A DNA stretch of 64,000 nt from Portulaca oleracea (GCA_029582165.1 CM055871.1:32590276-32654275), one strand, 5' to 3'. Counted from the stretch's first letter, positions 36,526 through 49,832 are shown. Numbers and translations: made by a program. Notes: a model not told the origin generated them from the sequence alone.

Positions 36526-37297
36526 TGGAATTCGTACATGAATATTTGCAATACTAGCTTTGTGGGAGGTTATTGCCGTTAGAATTTAGGGAAATTCATT
36601 ACCCAAGTCCTATTGGATGAGGAACAAAGCCTGTCTATTTTTTACAAGCCTCTCGTAATTGTTGATCAGGTTGAGTCAGTGTTGGGTAGGCTTAGTGTAT
36701 ACTATATCCTCACCATGTTGCAAAATTTCTAGGACCTAAACATGATTTTTATCGATTTTAAAACTCCAAAAGTGACATTTTTATCACTTAACAAATGGGA
36801 CATAGGGGTTGAGCTGAAAAATCTCCTACATTACATTATAGTCATATATGGCTTGGCTTAGGTTGTGGACTCTATGTGGTTTTGTAAAAATCTATAGTTT
36901 AGGGCTTGACCAACTTTTTGTTCTTCCCTCTTACATTACTCTTTCACTCTCTAGTGCTCAATGAGTTTGATATTAGTTTTGGGGCTTTTCTTAAGGTTTA
37001 GGCTGCATGTGTCATTTTTCCTAAAGAGTTGAGATGTCGTTTTTTCACTTTATGTATATATAATATACACACACACGCTATTTATTAGTTTTCTAATTGT
37101 GGTTCGACTTTCATACAAATTTTGTTGGCTAGAAACCTTTACTGTATTTTTTCCCATTGAATCGAATTTCAATTTATCGGTAGAGACAATATGAACACAA
37201 TTTTCTAAATTAAAAATAGTATCAAATACCAATAATATTATAATATATTCTAAACTAATAAATGGTAGGATGCTTGATTATTTGGAATAAAAGAACA

Positions 37298-37340
<43 letters not shown>
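37298..37340. repeat. (TA)n microsatellite, copy 2
   Basis: About 42 bp of uninterrupted TA, downstream of the nsLTP pseudogene. The equivalent run in copy 3 (56335-56397) is about 20 bp longer. Confidence 0.95.
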
Positions 37341-37342
<2 letters not shown>

Positions 37343-37562
37343 ATGCAACAAAACTACAACGTACACAATAACATGCATGTAGCATGGATTGAAGACAACC
37401 ATATCATCATGAATTGAATGACGTATGTCACTGTGAATCTTATAAAATAAATGACGGTAGAGAGAACAAAGGTACGTAGGACAATGAGAAACTGAAACAC
37501 ACAAATGACGACAAGGAAACATTATATTGTTGTAGCATGCTAGGATGGATGAATGTGGTTTT

Positions 37563-37878
37563 TTAATCGCACTCAACAACTCCGAGATCGCAGACAGGAG
37601 CGAGGAGGTTCTTGAGATGGAAGACATCAACAACATTTTTGAGGAGGGGGACGACCTTGCAAGCACAGTCCTTTTGGGTCTTCAATGTGCTACAACAGAG
37701 CAAATCTGGGTTTGGCTGAAGAGGGTTATTCAAGTCTATTGCCGACAAACACGACACAATGCTCGCGGATGTTGAGGCTCATGGCGGCATCTGCCCCTCT
37801 CATCTCTGCCAATGCAATAATAGCCAATGCCATCAAGGCAAGGAAAACCAGTTTCTTTCCTACACATATGCCCGCCAT
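37563..37878 (-). pseudogene. nsLTP-family gene, frameshifted (array copy 2)
   Basis: It has the same promoter (TATA box at 38000-38008), the same ATG (37876-37878), signal peptide and 3' end as the intact gene at 56621-56938. Two single-base losses lie within about 25 bp, around 37765-37785 (GCTCGCGGATG and GGCTCATGGCGG in place of longer strings). They shift the frame right after the signal peptide and remove the first cysteine. The shifted frame stops at the TAA at 37726-37728. The downstream codons for the remaining cysteines are unchanged, so the loss looks recent or may be a consensus error. Confidence 0.8.
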
Positions 37879-38504
37879 CCTCACTTTTTCAAATAATTAA
37901 CTACTATTATATTATATAATCGACTAATAAATATTTTTCTACCAATTAAGTAGTAGTGTTGAGGATTATCTCATATATGAACTGAAGCACCCAACATCCT
38001 ATTTATACACTTCATCACCTCCGGCCTTAGCCTCATTAATTTACTACATTCATCACGTCCATTTTTATTTCCAATTCAACGATTCTCATCTTTTATTATC
38101 CATCATTGTTTTTCCCCGCTCATGTCTCATACATTATAATATAAAATGACATTCAAAATTTGCATATCCCTAAATCTACGCTATAATTATATATCAAGTT
38201 CCACGCATTCACATTCAATGCACTACTTATTTGTCTCTTATTTGTTTTTAGTTTCTTTTACAAATTAACATAGATCGACTACAATACCAATGAGTCTATT
38301 ATGAATATACGATAAGGTGAAAGCTGGAGTCCTTTCCAAATAAGGCAAGTATATTTTGGCTTAATTATTGTCATATTGATTATAACATTTTGTAAGTAGG
38401 TTAAATTTTAAATAATTAAGAAATATGTATGTATATAATGCTGACCAACGATCTAATTTTACTACCCTTCCTTACTCTAAGAGCAAACTTTAATTTGCAT
38501 AGTA

Positions 38505-38758
38505 CTCCCTCCTTTTCATTATGACTGTCATGTAATAAATGTTGTATGATCTTCGATGTTTTTTCTTTAACTGATAATTTTTTACATAATTTTTTATCTA
38601 AAAATTACAACATTAAAATCTTATGATAGTATTATCATTACCAATCTCATGATAGTAATTTTTTTTTATAACAAAACATTATATAAGTTAGGAACTTAAT
38701 GGTCAAAGATTTTAAAGTTTTAATGACACGTAGATCAAAGTGACTGATAAAATGGGAG
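38505..38758. mobile_element. Stowaway-like MITE, copy 2
   Basis: It begins CTCCCTCCTTTTCATTATGA after TA and ends TGATAAAATGGGAG. The ends are imperfect inverted repeats. The right TA is altered to ATA. The same element lies at 57565-57819 in copy 3. Confidence 0.7.
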
Positions 38759-41700
38759 ATAGTCATCTTCTAGGAAGAGTGTCGTTAATACCAAACATTT
38801 TGTAGAGGTGGCAAAAGTTTGATCGACCCAAAAAAAATTGGGTTTCGGGCACAAGTTTTTGACCGAATTAAATTCGGGTGGGGTTCGGGTTTTGGTATTC
38901 TGAATCGGGTTTACCAAATTTTAATTGAAATTTTGATTCGTTAATTCAGGTTCCGATTGAACGGACCCGATTCTAGGAAAGTGTTAATGGAACATTAAGA
39001 GGATCAATCTTTACACTCGGTTAAATTCCGTCATTCATTAAAACCACCACCAACCGGCAAGACCCATTTATTGTTGTCTGACCACCACCATGTAGCCGCC
39101 GCCGCCTATTTACCACCACACCACACCTGGGCTGCTCCTTCTCCACCATTGTTGTCACCTGAAGCTGGAGAAAACCAACTCCCAATGCTATTGTCCATCC
39201 ATTTTATTTATTTATTTATTATTTTTGAAAAACATACAATTTCAATTATTTATAAAAATGAACTTCTAATAATTTCCTTAATTTTTTTGTATTTAAAAAA
39301 CAATTCATACATATTCTTATTATTTAACGTCATATAAAAACATAATACTTTTCCCAAAGTTGTAACGTTTATTTAGCGAAAGTTGTCAAAGGTTATCAAA
39401 ACTTAACTTTTACCATACCGTCCATTTACCATTGAATTTTATTAAAGCATCACATTATATGTGCGTATGTTTGAGAGTAAATATCACTTTTTAGGAAAAA
39501 GAAATCTGAAAATAGTTTGTCTAAAATTTTAAGTTGTAAAAGATAATTATTATCATTCAATTCTCAATTCAATACATACAAAAATTTAGGAGTTTCGAGT
39601 TGGTGAGCTTCAGTATTTTTACCGTTTTCATTTGGTTAACATTTTAACTACACTTTTCTATCTAGTGCATCTATAAAAGTTATTAATATGCTGACTTGAC
39701 AGGTAAAGGTTAAATTTTACTCCATTTGAAAAAAAGACTAATAAAGTTTGGCTTTTATTTTGGGTTTAGTTTTGGCCTTTATATTTATCTTTGAGTGTTT
39801 GATCTTATATTCTTTAAATACTTTATGTTCAGATAGGAGCCAAGTTTAAGGCCTTTTCTTTTTCTTCATAAGAGCATATTATTATATATGGTGTGTTTGG
39901 TAGTTTCCTAGAAAACATTTTCCTCGGATAACCATTCTCGAAAAAGACTTTCTATAGCCCCTAGGAAAATGTTTGCTGATGTTGAGAGTAAAATAATGGG
40001 TTACATTTAAACATTTTCTTCTATTAAAGGTACCCCGACTATGGAAAGTAAAAGTTAAAATATTACCTATTGAGAGTATAAAATATAGACATTCCACATG
40101 GAAAGTTTATTTAAAGTGAACCTCAAAAAATGTGTAAAAATAAGGATACATGGCAGTGGTTTCAACAAGACAAGCAATGTAAATAAAATAGATCTTATTT
40201 TTATATATGTTAGGTTTTATCTTGACCATTCATTTTTCATTAAAATTATAAAATATACTTTTCTAATTATTATTTATTTATAAAATTTAAAATTAAATAA
40301 TTTCAAAATATGTTTTTTGATCAGGCTAAAACATAGAGTTAAGATATTTACTTTTTAAAATTTTGGTAAATAAATTTTCAGTTAAGAAAAAATATATTTT
40401 ATAATATTTTACTAAATGAATATGAATAGTAAAACTAAAATTTGACACATGTAAAGATGAAATTCATTTTAATTGTATAGGTTGTCATGGTTCACAACCA
40501 CTATAAACTTTCGTAAAAATAAAATCCTGCCAAATAGAAAATGCAAATTTTTTTATTATGAAATGATTATCAAGAGTCAAGTCTGATTATCTATTTGAAA
40601 ATGGCAACATGATTCCATTTGTTCTTTATACATGGTTCTGGTAGAACTTTACATGTTGTATAGTTTTCTTTTCAACACAAATTGTACTATGGTACAATGT
40701 TGTACCTAGCTAGGTTGGTTCTCCAATAGAGAGGGATAGTGCAAAATATTTTTGCTTTCTTTTTTTTTATTTTTATATAGTGGACCTCAAGAAATATACA
40801 GGTGTTATTGTTACTTATAGTACCATATAATTATTAATAAATGAAACAACATATTTTATACTCCCTAACATTGTTAATCAATTGAAGGCCGGAAGGAAAA
40901 AAAAAATTAGAAGTAACACTCGTGATATATGTCTTTCCTTTCTTAACTTTTTTGAAGTGTAGATAACATAATCAAACTTTGCCGGCAATTTAATTATTGA
41001 GAAAACTTAATTAATTAGCTGGACCGAGGGGAGGCACGCAATGAGATGTATAGTCCTATGTACCTAATTATATTTGATTGCCAAGGTGGATTAAATTTCT
41101 TCTATATTTATTATATTGTTTCTCAAGATCATTTCCGCCTCAAAACCCTAATCTTGTTGTATCATTTTATTTAATGTCATGGTTGTCAAGGCTGTTGTAT
41201 GCAAGGTTGAGAGCATGTCTTGTATCACACATAGAGATTGAGAGAATATTTGAGATCACATGACAATCTTCTGATAGTGTATTATTATAGATAATTAATT
41301 TATATTTTAATGAAATTAATTATTACAATAAATTTATGAAAATAGTTTCAATTTTAAAACAAATTAAAAATATATGACTATAATGTATTGTTGGGGAGAT
41401 CCAAGGCAGGAACCCGCTTCTATCAAGGCCCATGGTATACAAGTTAAGTGAGTTTCTATCTTAAAACTAATTGGTGTTAAGAGGAGTAGCCACTTGATTT
41501 ATATATCATGTCCTTTCTCTTTACTGTTTCGAGGTGGGACATTTTTACTCATGGGTGACGCCCAACATGTATAATTTTCCTTGCAACTAAAAGCAAATAA
41601 TTAAAAAAACCTAAAAGTAATTTTTTTTTTCATATTTTTCATTACTTATAGAAGAAAAAAAGCTAGAAAAGATGACATTATTTTTATCATCTTTTAGGTA

Positions 41701-44124
41701 TTATTATTGTATTTTATATATTTTGTGTGACCATTTAATAATCAGTATGTAAGGAATATACAAATTATAATCATAATGATTATTTTTTTTCTAATTTATT
41801 CATTAAAAATATAACCTCATAATTGTTAAAAAAATAGAAATGTTAGTTGCGTTGATCACTGCTGATCGAACAGTGTACTGATCAGTGTTGATTAGTATTG
41901 AACAGTGATGATAAGTACCTATCATTAGTTGAAAAGGACATTCCCTAACCGTTTACATTAAATCCATCATTGGGGTTTATGTTTACATGCATGGTTTAGT
42001 AAGGGTTCCTAAAACAATAAAGATAAAAGCAAAAGAAAAAAAAACATGGGCAAACATTCTTTTAATGTTAAGGGTTATGGCATAAAGTTCACTACATTAA
42101 TGTTAGGTCTTAGGGTTATTTACGGTTTAGGGTTTAGGGTTATTTTAGGTTTTTGGGTTTAATGTTAACGGTTGATTAGTTAAGGGCACTCTAAATTAGT
42201 TAATTATTCTCAATAGACCTTTTATTTAGGGTTTAAGTTAGGGATTAAGATTAAATAGAAATGAATCAGAGTTTAATATGAATTTATGGTTTAATATTGG
42301 AAGGAAAAACAAAGCAAAAATAAAACAACATTGGTCTACAAAAGCTCAAATTCATGTACATATTTTGTAATTGTAAAAAAACCGTTAGTGCTTATGTATA
42401 CAATCTATATATATCTTCATTTTTTTAGGCTCCATTTTGGAGCAAAAAGAAGAAAATTCATTGAAATGCCTTTTCTTTAACGTTTGTAAAAGTCTACTTT
42501 GTTTGGATAATATAATTAACTCCTGATACAACTTAACTTTGTTATTATTGAAATCAAGTAAGAGTGCAGAATTTGTTTCATTTAGGATGAAGACATGGCT
42601 TGGTAAATCATTTATTTAAGTATTTGTTTATGTTCATTTTTCCTCCAATGAGATACCTGGTTCACTTTTTGAGACATCATAATGATTAAACTGGACGCCA
42701 ACTTCATTTGGTTTCTGATGCGGATCCACTTATGGTGGTGGTCAATCAAGATGATTACCATAACTAAAATAAATTTTACTCGAACATGTGTTATGTTTTA
42801 TCTTAAATGTTTGTTTTTTATTTAATATAAATTATAACATGTATTTTTAAATGTATTTTATCTCAAAAAATTTAAAATAAATATTTTTCAAAATATGCTT
42901 CTTTGCTTGGGCAAAAATTAGAGTTAACATATTTAAATTATAAGTAAAAATATTTTAATTAAGATAATATATTTATAATGTTATACTAAAGACAAAAAAT
43001 GAATGACGAAAATAAAAACTGACATGCGTATGAACGAACATTGTTTTCGTTATGGTGGTTGTCACGATTGACAACCACTATAAGTATTTCCTTTATATAA
43101 TTATGTGCTTGAACAATGTCTAGCTGTTACATGTGCGTGTTTGTTGGGATGTGTGGGTGGGCGTGTGTATGTGTTTAATTAGTCAAAACCGAGAAAAGAA
43201 TTAATTGTGATTTTAAATAGTTTAAAATTCATATTGTATTTGGATATAATGAGTTTTAGGTATGACCAAATTGTTGTAATTTGCAATTAAGATAAAATTT
43301 TATGCCTTGTTTTTATGCAAATGTTCAATTTGTCAAAATTAAATTGATAAAAATATGAGTTATCACTAACATTACATATAAGGTTGTTAAACACATATAC
43401 AAGTCTCACATGGCCTCAAAAGTAACTATCTTTTTAATGGAGTTGAAAAGTAATTATTATGCTTCACAAAATTGATTTTGGTGGTCTCCTTTCTACTTAA
43501 ATTCCAGATCTGTCGATGTGTTGGAATATCACCCTTTTAACTACTTAAATATTTGACTAAATTAAAGATATAGTAGCATAAGAGTTTTCGAACCATTTGT
43601 CAAGATTTTGTATCATATTTATTTTTGAAATTAGATCGATGATATTGTGTCTCACAAGGCAATTTGGAAATTTAATATATAAGTTGGTTATGTGATAAAT
43701 ACAAATGATATTGAAATAACATAAACTTAGTAATGTGTAACATATATATTTTGCGATTTTCACGCATGTACATAATGAAATATTTAATTAGAGGCAAACT
43801 AAAATGTAACTAATGCAACAGATGTGTACAACATGCAAGAATATGATCAAACATCGATCATAATTAAAAGTCATGAATGCATCACTCTCCTCGTCACCAG
43901 ATGATGTACGTATCCAAAAGAAGGCAACACATGGGAACTTTTATTATTTTTTTTTGGTTGATTTTTAAATATAATTTGGACATAAAAAACAAACACTCAT
44001 AATTTATCAAACATCGATCATAAGGACTAACGATGGTATTGACGCAAATGTGGGATGATGATATACAATCCATGTATCTCATCTCATGTATTTGTTTTTC
44101 TCCGTTGAAATAATTGGACCTTCA

Positions 44125-44466
44125 TTATATTGTTTGCGTTTCCCAATGCACGCATTTCCAAGTGAATACATCCCATATACTGCCACCCACTTGTTGACAG
44201 TTGTAACCCTCACAACACCAGTATGCTGGTCCACATTGGCCACCACGCCCTACACACCCCATTACTCCTTTTACCGTAAGTTCTGCATGGCATAAACAAG
44301 TAAAGGTTGAGTTCCACATACAACATGTACATCATGTTTATTATAATTAATTCTACATAAGAAAATTACATATACATATATGGAAAGAAGAGATGGAACC
44401 TGAACTAGTGAGCAACATTAGTATCAAGAGGGCAAATTTGAAGTAGGTTATTGTGATTCTAGCCAT
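44125..44466 (-). CDS. Secreted six-cysteine knottin peptide, array copy 3
   Basis: Exon 1 is at 44400-44466, the 117-bp GT..AG intron at 44283-44399, and exon 2 at 44125-44282, giving 74 residues. The signal peptide is encoded by exon 1. Six cysteines lie at 32, 39, 45, 46, 51 and 66 in a C-x6-C-x5-CC-x4-C-x14-C array, matching a cystine-knot fold. The protein is identical to that of copy 4. The two exon 2 sequences nevertheless differ at three bases, all synonymous (one Cys, one Val and one Gly codon), a small but suggestive sign of constraint. The mature peptide (about 52 residues after the predicted cleavage) is aromatic-rich near its end (WDVFTWKC, then W), which is not typical of the short antifungal knottins and may mark a distinct subgroup. 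TATA box at 44555-44562. Confidence 0.82.
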
Positions 44467-44554
44467 GGATGAGTAACTCTTTCAATTCTCTACTTTGCGT
44501 GTAAGGTTTCTAGCTAACTGGATTTATGATCAGAATCAACATGTCATAACTTCT

Positions 44555-44562
44555 TATTTATA
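44555..44562 (-). promoter_or_regulatory. TATA box of knottin gene, copy 3
   Basis: TATAAATA on the minus strand, 89 bp upstream of the ATG, conserved in position in copies 1 and 4. Confidence 0.6.
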
Positions 44563-44989
44563 GCAGTTTGATGTTGTCGACCTATTCAAAATCATCAACA
44601 TCTATTTGTTAATTAATTCGATCATAGTGTGTTTCTCCTCCTTATTACATTAATACACAACGTGTGTGAGAACTATTGCCCCTTAACTTCCTATCCCTTT
44701 GTGAAAAGGACACTTCACCTACCCTGGAAGATGATTAACTAATTTTAAAAATTCTTACTAATTTATGTGGCTTTTCTTCTTTCTAAGTATTTTAGTTATC
44801 TCCTACTCACTCTATTTCATTCTAATTGTCATTTTTGGAGATGTGAGATAATGACAAGGCAACACAGGTTATATTAAAAGGGAACCGTAAAAAATTGATA
44901 CTAAAACTAAATACAACATTTAGACTTCAGTGAGGTATATAGTTGTATTTCTCATTTAAAATTATTGAAAGTTAACTAAGTGTCTACTA

Positions 44990-45461
44990 ATAGGGTTGTC
45001 CATGGATCGGTTAACTGATCCGATCATAAATTCGGATTTAGATAATTGACATCATGATCCATATCCGACCCTAAAGTTTCAGTTAAACCGATTTGCCGAA
45101 TAACAAAATTTGCAATCTGTATCTGATCCGAATGTTCCAATTAACCGACTTTTGGATCGAATAACCATATATCTACAAATTATAAAACACTTATACAATC
45201 ACAATTATTGTGCTTCCTACCTTCATTGGTTCAAAGTTGTAAACATGATATGATCTATTACCATTACGTTTCGTGGGTTCAATTGTTTAAATTAATTATT
45301 TTGGAATAATCAATAGATTTACAAAATTTTTCAACCTTCGATCCATGTTCCAAAAAAATTTGATCGTTTTGCTGATCCGGCTATTTCAAAAATTATCTGC
45401 TAATTATCCATTTTTACGATTTGGTCGGATTCTTGGATCGAGTCACGGATTAATTGCCATC
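44990..45461. mobile_element. hAT-like MITE, copy 3
   Basis: 472 bp between GTCTACTA (44982-44989) and GTCTACTG (45462-45469). It has the same length and boundaries as in copies 2 and 4. Confidence 0.6.
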
Positions 45462-45575
45462 GTCTACTGTCTAGTTCTTATGTTCATATCATGCCCACAT
45501 TTAAATACTAATTGGAATAATGAGTCGACAGATAACATAAACTTAAACATTATCCGTCAATATTATGTGGACAAA

Positions 45576-45775
45576 TATATCAATCACCTCTTGCCTGAGT
45601 GGCAAGAAGTCCACCTTCTATCTCTGTCCTTAATTGTTCGAATCTTGGGGGAAACATTTTCTCCCTTACCATATCGGAGAATACTGCGAGTAGGCGTTGG
45701 CCCCATCTTAAAGTTATTAGCATGCACCTCCGTTCCCCGTCTGGGTTGGACTGCTTACCTATGTAAAAATAAATA
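45576..45775 (+). mobile_element. tRNA-derived SINE, copy 3
   Basis: 200 bp flanked by imperfect 11-bp target repeats ATGTGGACAAA (45565-45575) and ATGTCGACAAA (45776-45786). A-box-like TTGCCTGAGTGGC is at 45591-45603 and B-box GTTCGAATC at 45636-45644, the internal RNA polymerase III promoter of a tRNA-related head. The tail is A/T-rich (AAAAATAAATA). The 143-residue open frame running through this region also crosses the hAT-like MITE and is not a gene. Confidence 0.75.
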
Positions 45776-46669
45776 ATGTCGACAAAGATTCAAGCCCGAA
45801 TTTATAAATAAATAATTTGACAGAGTAGGGCTAGCAATAGCGGAGAAATAGGTTAGACAAACTTTAGCCCTCAATGCACTAGAGTGCATGACGAAGTTGT
45901 CAAGTTGATACTGTAGATGAATTAAAAGTAAAATTCAATATGACCTAGGTGAAATATAATATTAATTTCTCTGCAAAATCATATAGTTTTTTTTATTAAA
46001 AAATAATAATTTAAATTTATTAAAAATGTATGTAACTCTGGATGAAAATAAATATTTAATTCTACAATTAATACTTTTTTTCATATCAATTTTTTTTAAC
46101 TCATCTTCTATTATCACGAAATTTTTTTTCTCAACAAATAATTTATTTTCATAAATAATAATCCCTTTCCGACAAAAAAGATATTATTTTGTTCAAATTT
46201 TTATAAATTTGAGTATAATTTTGGAGATAATAAATATTCACTTTTGAAAGTGTTCCTTTTAATACAGAAGTTTGAAATATTAATTAGTTTTGCATAAACT
46301 TCATATCAGTATTTTGAAAAAAGGTTTGTTAGGTTTGAGAAAATAAGAACCAACTTTTAAAAATAAATATTGTATATTATAAATGTAATTATTGATCCTT
46401 ATATAATGATTACCATGGTTTGAGGGGAAATATCATTTGAAATTAATAGAAAATAAATATTGATTTATTAGGAAATAGACAAAAGCTTTGATAATACAAA
46501 CTTCAACTTTATCTAAGTAATATATAAAGCCAAAGGAGTTTATGGTACACAAATTTCGCCAAGATAGTTATTAATTACAATATTTTTTTATTATAAGGAT
46601 AGAATAATAATTACAATAATTTTTTTATTTGCACCAACATAGTTATTAATGAATTAAATCATGCATATA

Positions 46670-46874
46670 CTCCATCCATTCCATATTAATTGTCCCGTTG
46701 CGTTATTAATTTCTTAACATATACAATTTTCTAATATACAAAAGTATCATCATTACATTTATAACGAAAAATACTTTCATGAATATATAATGTTATAAAT
46801 TATTGATAAAATATACTGTAAGAAATTTTTAGTTAAAGACCACATTTTGGACAATTAATATAGAACGAAGGGAG
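46670..46874. mobile_element. Stowaway MITE, copy 3
   Basis: 205 bp with ends CTCCATCCATTCC and GAACGAAGGGAG, flanked by TA. It is orthologous to 20957-21161. Confidence 0.88.
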
Positions 46875-47680
46875 TATGTGTGTGTGTGTGTCATATAGAG
46901 AATAAGAGAAAGACAAGATGCCAGAATTTTATTTAGTATTCAAATATACTTTTAATTAAAATTATTTAAAAAGTAAGTACATGATACAATAATCTTTTTA
47001 TTTAAAGATTATTGTTACATATCACAGTTACAGTATCACTGATAATTTTTTTTTATTCCTTGATTTTAGTTCTGGGAGAATTTCTTATGTATTTTGTTGT
47101 CTTATAAGGCAACATTCTTAATTAACTAAAAAATGTTTGCTTTATGATCATATTTTTATTCTAAGTTGTATAATTGCATTCTTTTAACAAATAGTAGATC
47201 CAATGTCACAAATAAATAATAGAAACGTAATGATTCGTTAAGGTATTCGATCATATTTGCAACATAGAAGTTAAAATCATATAAAAGTAAAAAATAAAAT
47301 TCTATCATGAGAAGGGAAATCTATAATGCATAATTGTTCATATTGAGAGTAAACGAACAATGATCAACAATATTGCTTCCGTCTCACTATATTTTTATTT
47401 TTAACATGTTCATTCCAACTTATTTTGACAGAGCTCATTACAAGTTGAACTTATCTAAACTTATTTTCAACTTATTATACTTAACTAATTTGAACTTAGC
47501 TGTTTGATTTTATTTGAATTCATTTGAAAGCGTTGTTTTGTAAATTTATGTTGAACTTATTTAACTTATTTTAAAAACAACTGAAAAGAAGATAACTTTA
47601 ACTACACTGAGTCGATCGACAACATCCATCATGAGCCAAAGTCGAATTATTATTGAGTATTTTTATTTTTAAGCAAAAGA

Positions 47681-47803
47681 AGTTTTGATTCGCACGCAAT
47701 GCGCGCATCAATTGTTATATTTATTTTTTTGTGTGAGTATATATACACGCAATAAATAAATAAATTTAAAAATTGATGCACGCAATGCGTGCGAATCAAA
47801 ACT
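47681..47803. repeat. Short MITE-like element with 33-bp inverted arms
   Basis: Arms 47681-47713 and 47771-47803 are inverted repeats with two mismatches. Each arm itself holds the near-palindrome GCACGCAATGCG[C/T]GC, so nested hairpins are possible. The 57-bp loop is AT-rich. The nested GC hairpin recalls the terminal hairpins of some non-autonomous plant elements, but I see no target duplication and cannot assign a family. Confidence 0.7.
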
Positions 47804-48431
47804 TGTATTAATAATGAGAAAAGAGAATCAAATTGCATAAGCTAGTGATCCTCATGATATATGTTTGCCATTTCTTTATTATATTGAATGGAGGGTACTA
47901 AACTGGTGGTCAGGCATGCAGGTGCACAATGAGATGGAAGCCAATTACTCTAACTAAGCTTTGTTGAAGAATCTTCATTTTTGATTTGATATCGATATGT
48001 CTAGTCTTATACACCTAGGCCCTAGCTGGTTGGTACTACATAAGATCAGTTAGATTGTGACATTCTATGGATTGTGCTTGTAAAATAATCTCAACCTTTA
48101 GTATTTTTTGGAATATTGTTGAATGGTAGTGGTTAATGGATGTATTTTTGTGTCGAGTTTGGTTGCGTCAACTAGGGTCGATCATGCAGGGTCAACGAAG
48201 TACGTGTTGGGGTGATGATACGTTGGGATGTATTCTTTCTAGACTGATAAGCTTTTGCTACAAAAACCAAACATTTTGGCGATAGATGAATTCGGGTCGG
48301 GTCATATTATTTTAGGAGTAGGTATTCTATGTATAAATTAGTTTTGATCATATTTTTACATATGAGTTTGGTAGGGTTCATGTGGGGTACTCGGTTTTGG
48401 TCTATTTAATTACAATATTCGTACAATATTT

Positions 48432-49007
48432 TGTTAGAGAAAAAGTGAGTAGCAAGGTAATAGCGGAAGCGAATAATAGAATCGAAAACGAGATGACGGA
48501 TATTACGACAAAATTTAGGAACGAAAAAATAAGCGATAAAATCAAACACCAGAATTACGTGGGAAACCGAAGAACTCGGAGAAAAACCCACGGACGGTGA
48601 CAGCCAGAAAATAATCCACTATGAGAAAGGAGGAGTACAACCTGATCACTATCACAGGGTGTGATACGATCCACAAAGGAGATTACAATAACAATCTCTC
48701 AACACTCAACTCACAATCTCTTAGGATACACTGGGGAAAATATTGGTGAGACCCCTTTCTCTCTCAATATTTTCTCTCTCTCTAGCTCTCTGTGTTTGCC
48801 AATGTGTTTTTGGTGGAAAAACATGCACCCTATTTATAGGGAGAACTCCCTATAACCTAACTTGACTCCGACTCCAAATAGATTTAGAATCTAATACAAT
48901 TAGGAAACCCAACACAATAAGGAAACCTAAATAATATCCTAATACAATTAGGAAACAAATAATTGTGAGATCAAGAGATTAGGTGATTTTAGGACACTTT
49001 CCTAAAA
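48432..49007 (-). repeat. 3' LTR of the copia element
   Basis: 576 bp. On the minus strand it has TATA-like CTATAAATA (plus 48831-48839). Its U3 edge reads CCTAAAA on the plus strand where the other LTR has CCTAACA, so the terminal TG has mutated. Confidence 0.92.
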
Positions 49008-49020
49008 AACTCCACCTTGG
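49008..49020 (-). promoter_or_regulatory. Polypurine tract of the copia element
   Basis: On the minus strand CCAAGGTGGAG lies directly upstream of the 3' LTR, the expected plus-strand primer position. Confidence 0.65.
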
Positions 49021-49109
49021 ACTAAAAATCAACGAATCATCGGTCCAGATAAACATCTTGACTGTCGCCATCAACACGCCCCTCCGCAGGGCGTGGCCCC
49101 GCAGGGCTC

Positions 49110-49832
49110 TCACATGCTTAGAACACCAACTAAGTCCAAACAATGTTCGAACTTAGCTATAGATAGAGGCTTGGTTAACATGTCTGCAGGATTATCAGAA
49201 GTATGAACCTTCTTCACCACGATCTCTCCTGCAAAGAATCGTATCTCGATGAAGTGATACCGACGCTTATATGCTTGGTCTTCGAATGATAAGTGTCATT
49301 CTTTGTCGATGTATAGCACTGATCGTATGCAATAAACCACAGTCTCGCCCTGTGGTACTCCAAGCTCCATGATCAATCCCCTCAACCAGATGGCCTCCTT
49401 CACTCCTTCCGTTGCAGCACTATATTCAGCCTCTGTAGTAGACAAGGCTGCTATAGATTGAAGTGAAGCTTTCCAAGATATTGCTCCTCCACACATGACG
49501 AACACATACCCTGAAATTGAGCGTCTCCTATCCAGATCTCCACCACAATCAGCATCAACATAACCTGCAACATCAGACGTTGCAGCACTACCTCTATCAT
49601 ACAGGATGGCCTTCTCCAAAGTACCCTTAACATAGCGAAGGATCCACTTCACTCCTTCCCAATGCTCCTTCCCTGGATTCTGCATATATCTATACACCAC
49701 ACTAACTGCGTGGGACAGGTCAGGTCTAGTACACACCATAGCATACATCAAACTACCAATTGCACTAGCATAGGGAATATTAGACATCCTCCTTACCTCC
49801 AAATCAGATTTAGGACAGTTCTCACCAGACAA
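49110..49832 (-). pseudogene. Copia RNase H domain and C-terminus, broken
   Basis: The 49296-49832 frame (178 residues) includes the conserved region YASAIGSLMYAMVCTRPD, then YVDADCGGDLDRRRS (first acidic catalytic Asp) and STTEAEYSA (catalytic Glu), the hallmark of copia RNase H. It ends at a TGA (49296-49298) within the segment that should carry the next motif. Past the stop, to TGA 49110-49112, a frame reads VRYHFI-like and [10 protein letters not shown] motifs typical of copia C-termini, so the gene once ran on. Residues around the stop suggest indels as well as the nonsense change. Confidence 0.85.

Larger units (their letters stand above)
24643..39546. repeat. Segmental tandem array, copy 2 (left end missing)
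   Basis: Homology starts at CCATTTGTTCTTTATAC (the first 1.07 kb of the unit is absent) and runs through to the next unit at 39546. A 4.05-kb insertion (25299-29352) replaces about 270 bp of unit sequence. It holds a wrecked knottin gene (31910-32246) and a frameshifted nsLTP gene (37563-37878). Otherwise it is nearly identical to copy 3. The spacing between equivalent points in copies 2 and 3, with no insertion between, is 12.22 kb, the basic period of the array. Confidence 0.9.

Noticed and set aside
39071..39337. 88-residue plus frame with HHH and Ala/Pro-rich start (also 58132)
   Set aside because: No ATG-supported structure or domain. The second half is translated AT-rich DNA, and identical copies reflect array duplication.
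45591..45650. Possible tRNA gene
   Set aside because: A- and B-box motifs are present but no cloverleaf or acceptor stem. Flanking target repeats and the tail show it is a SINE head.
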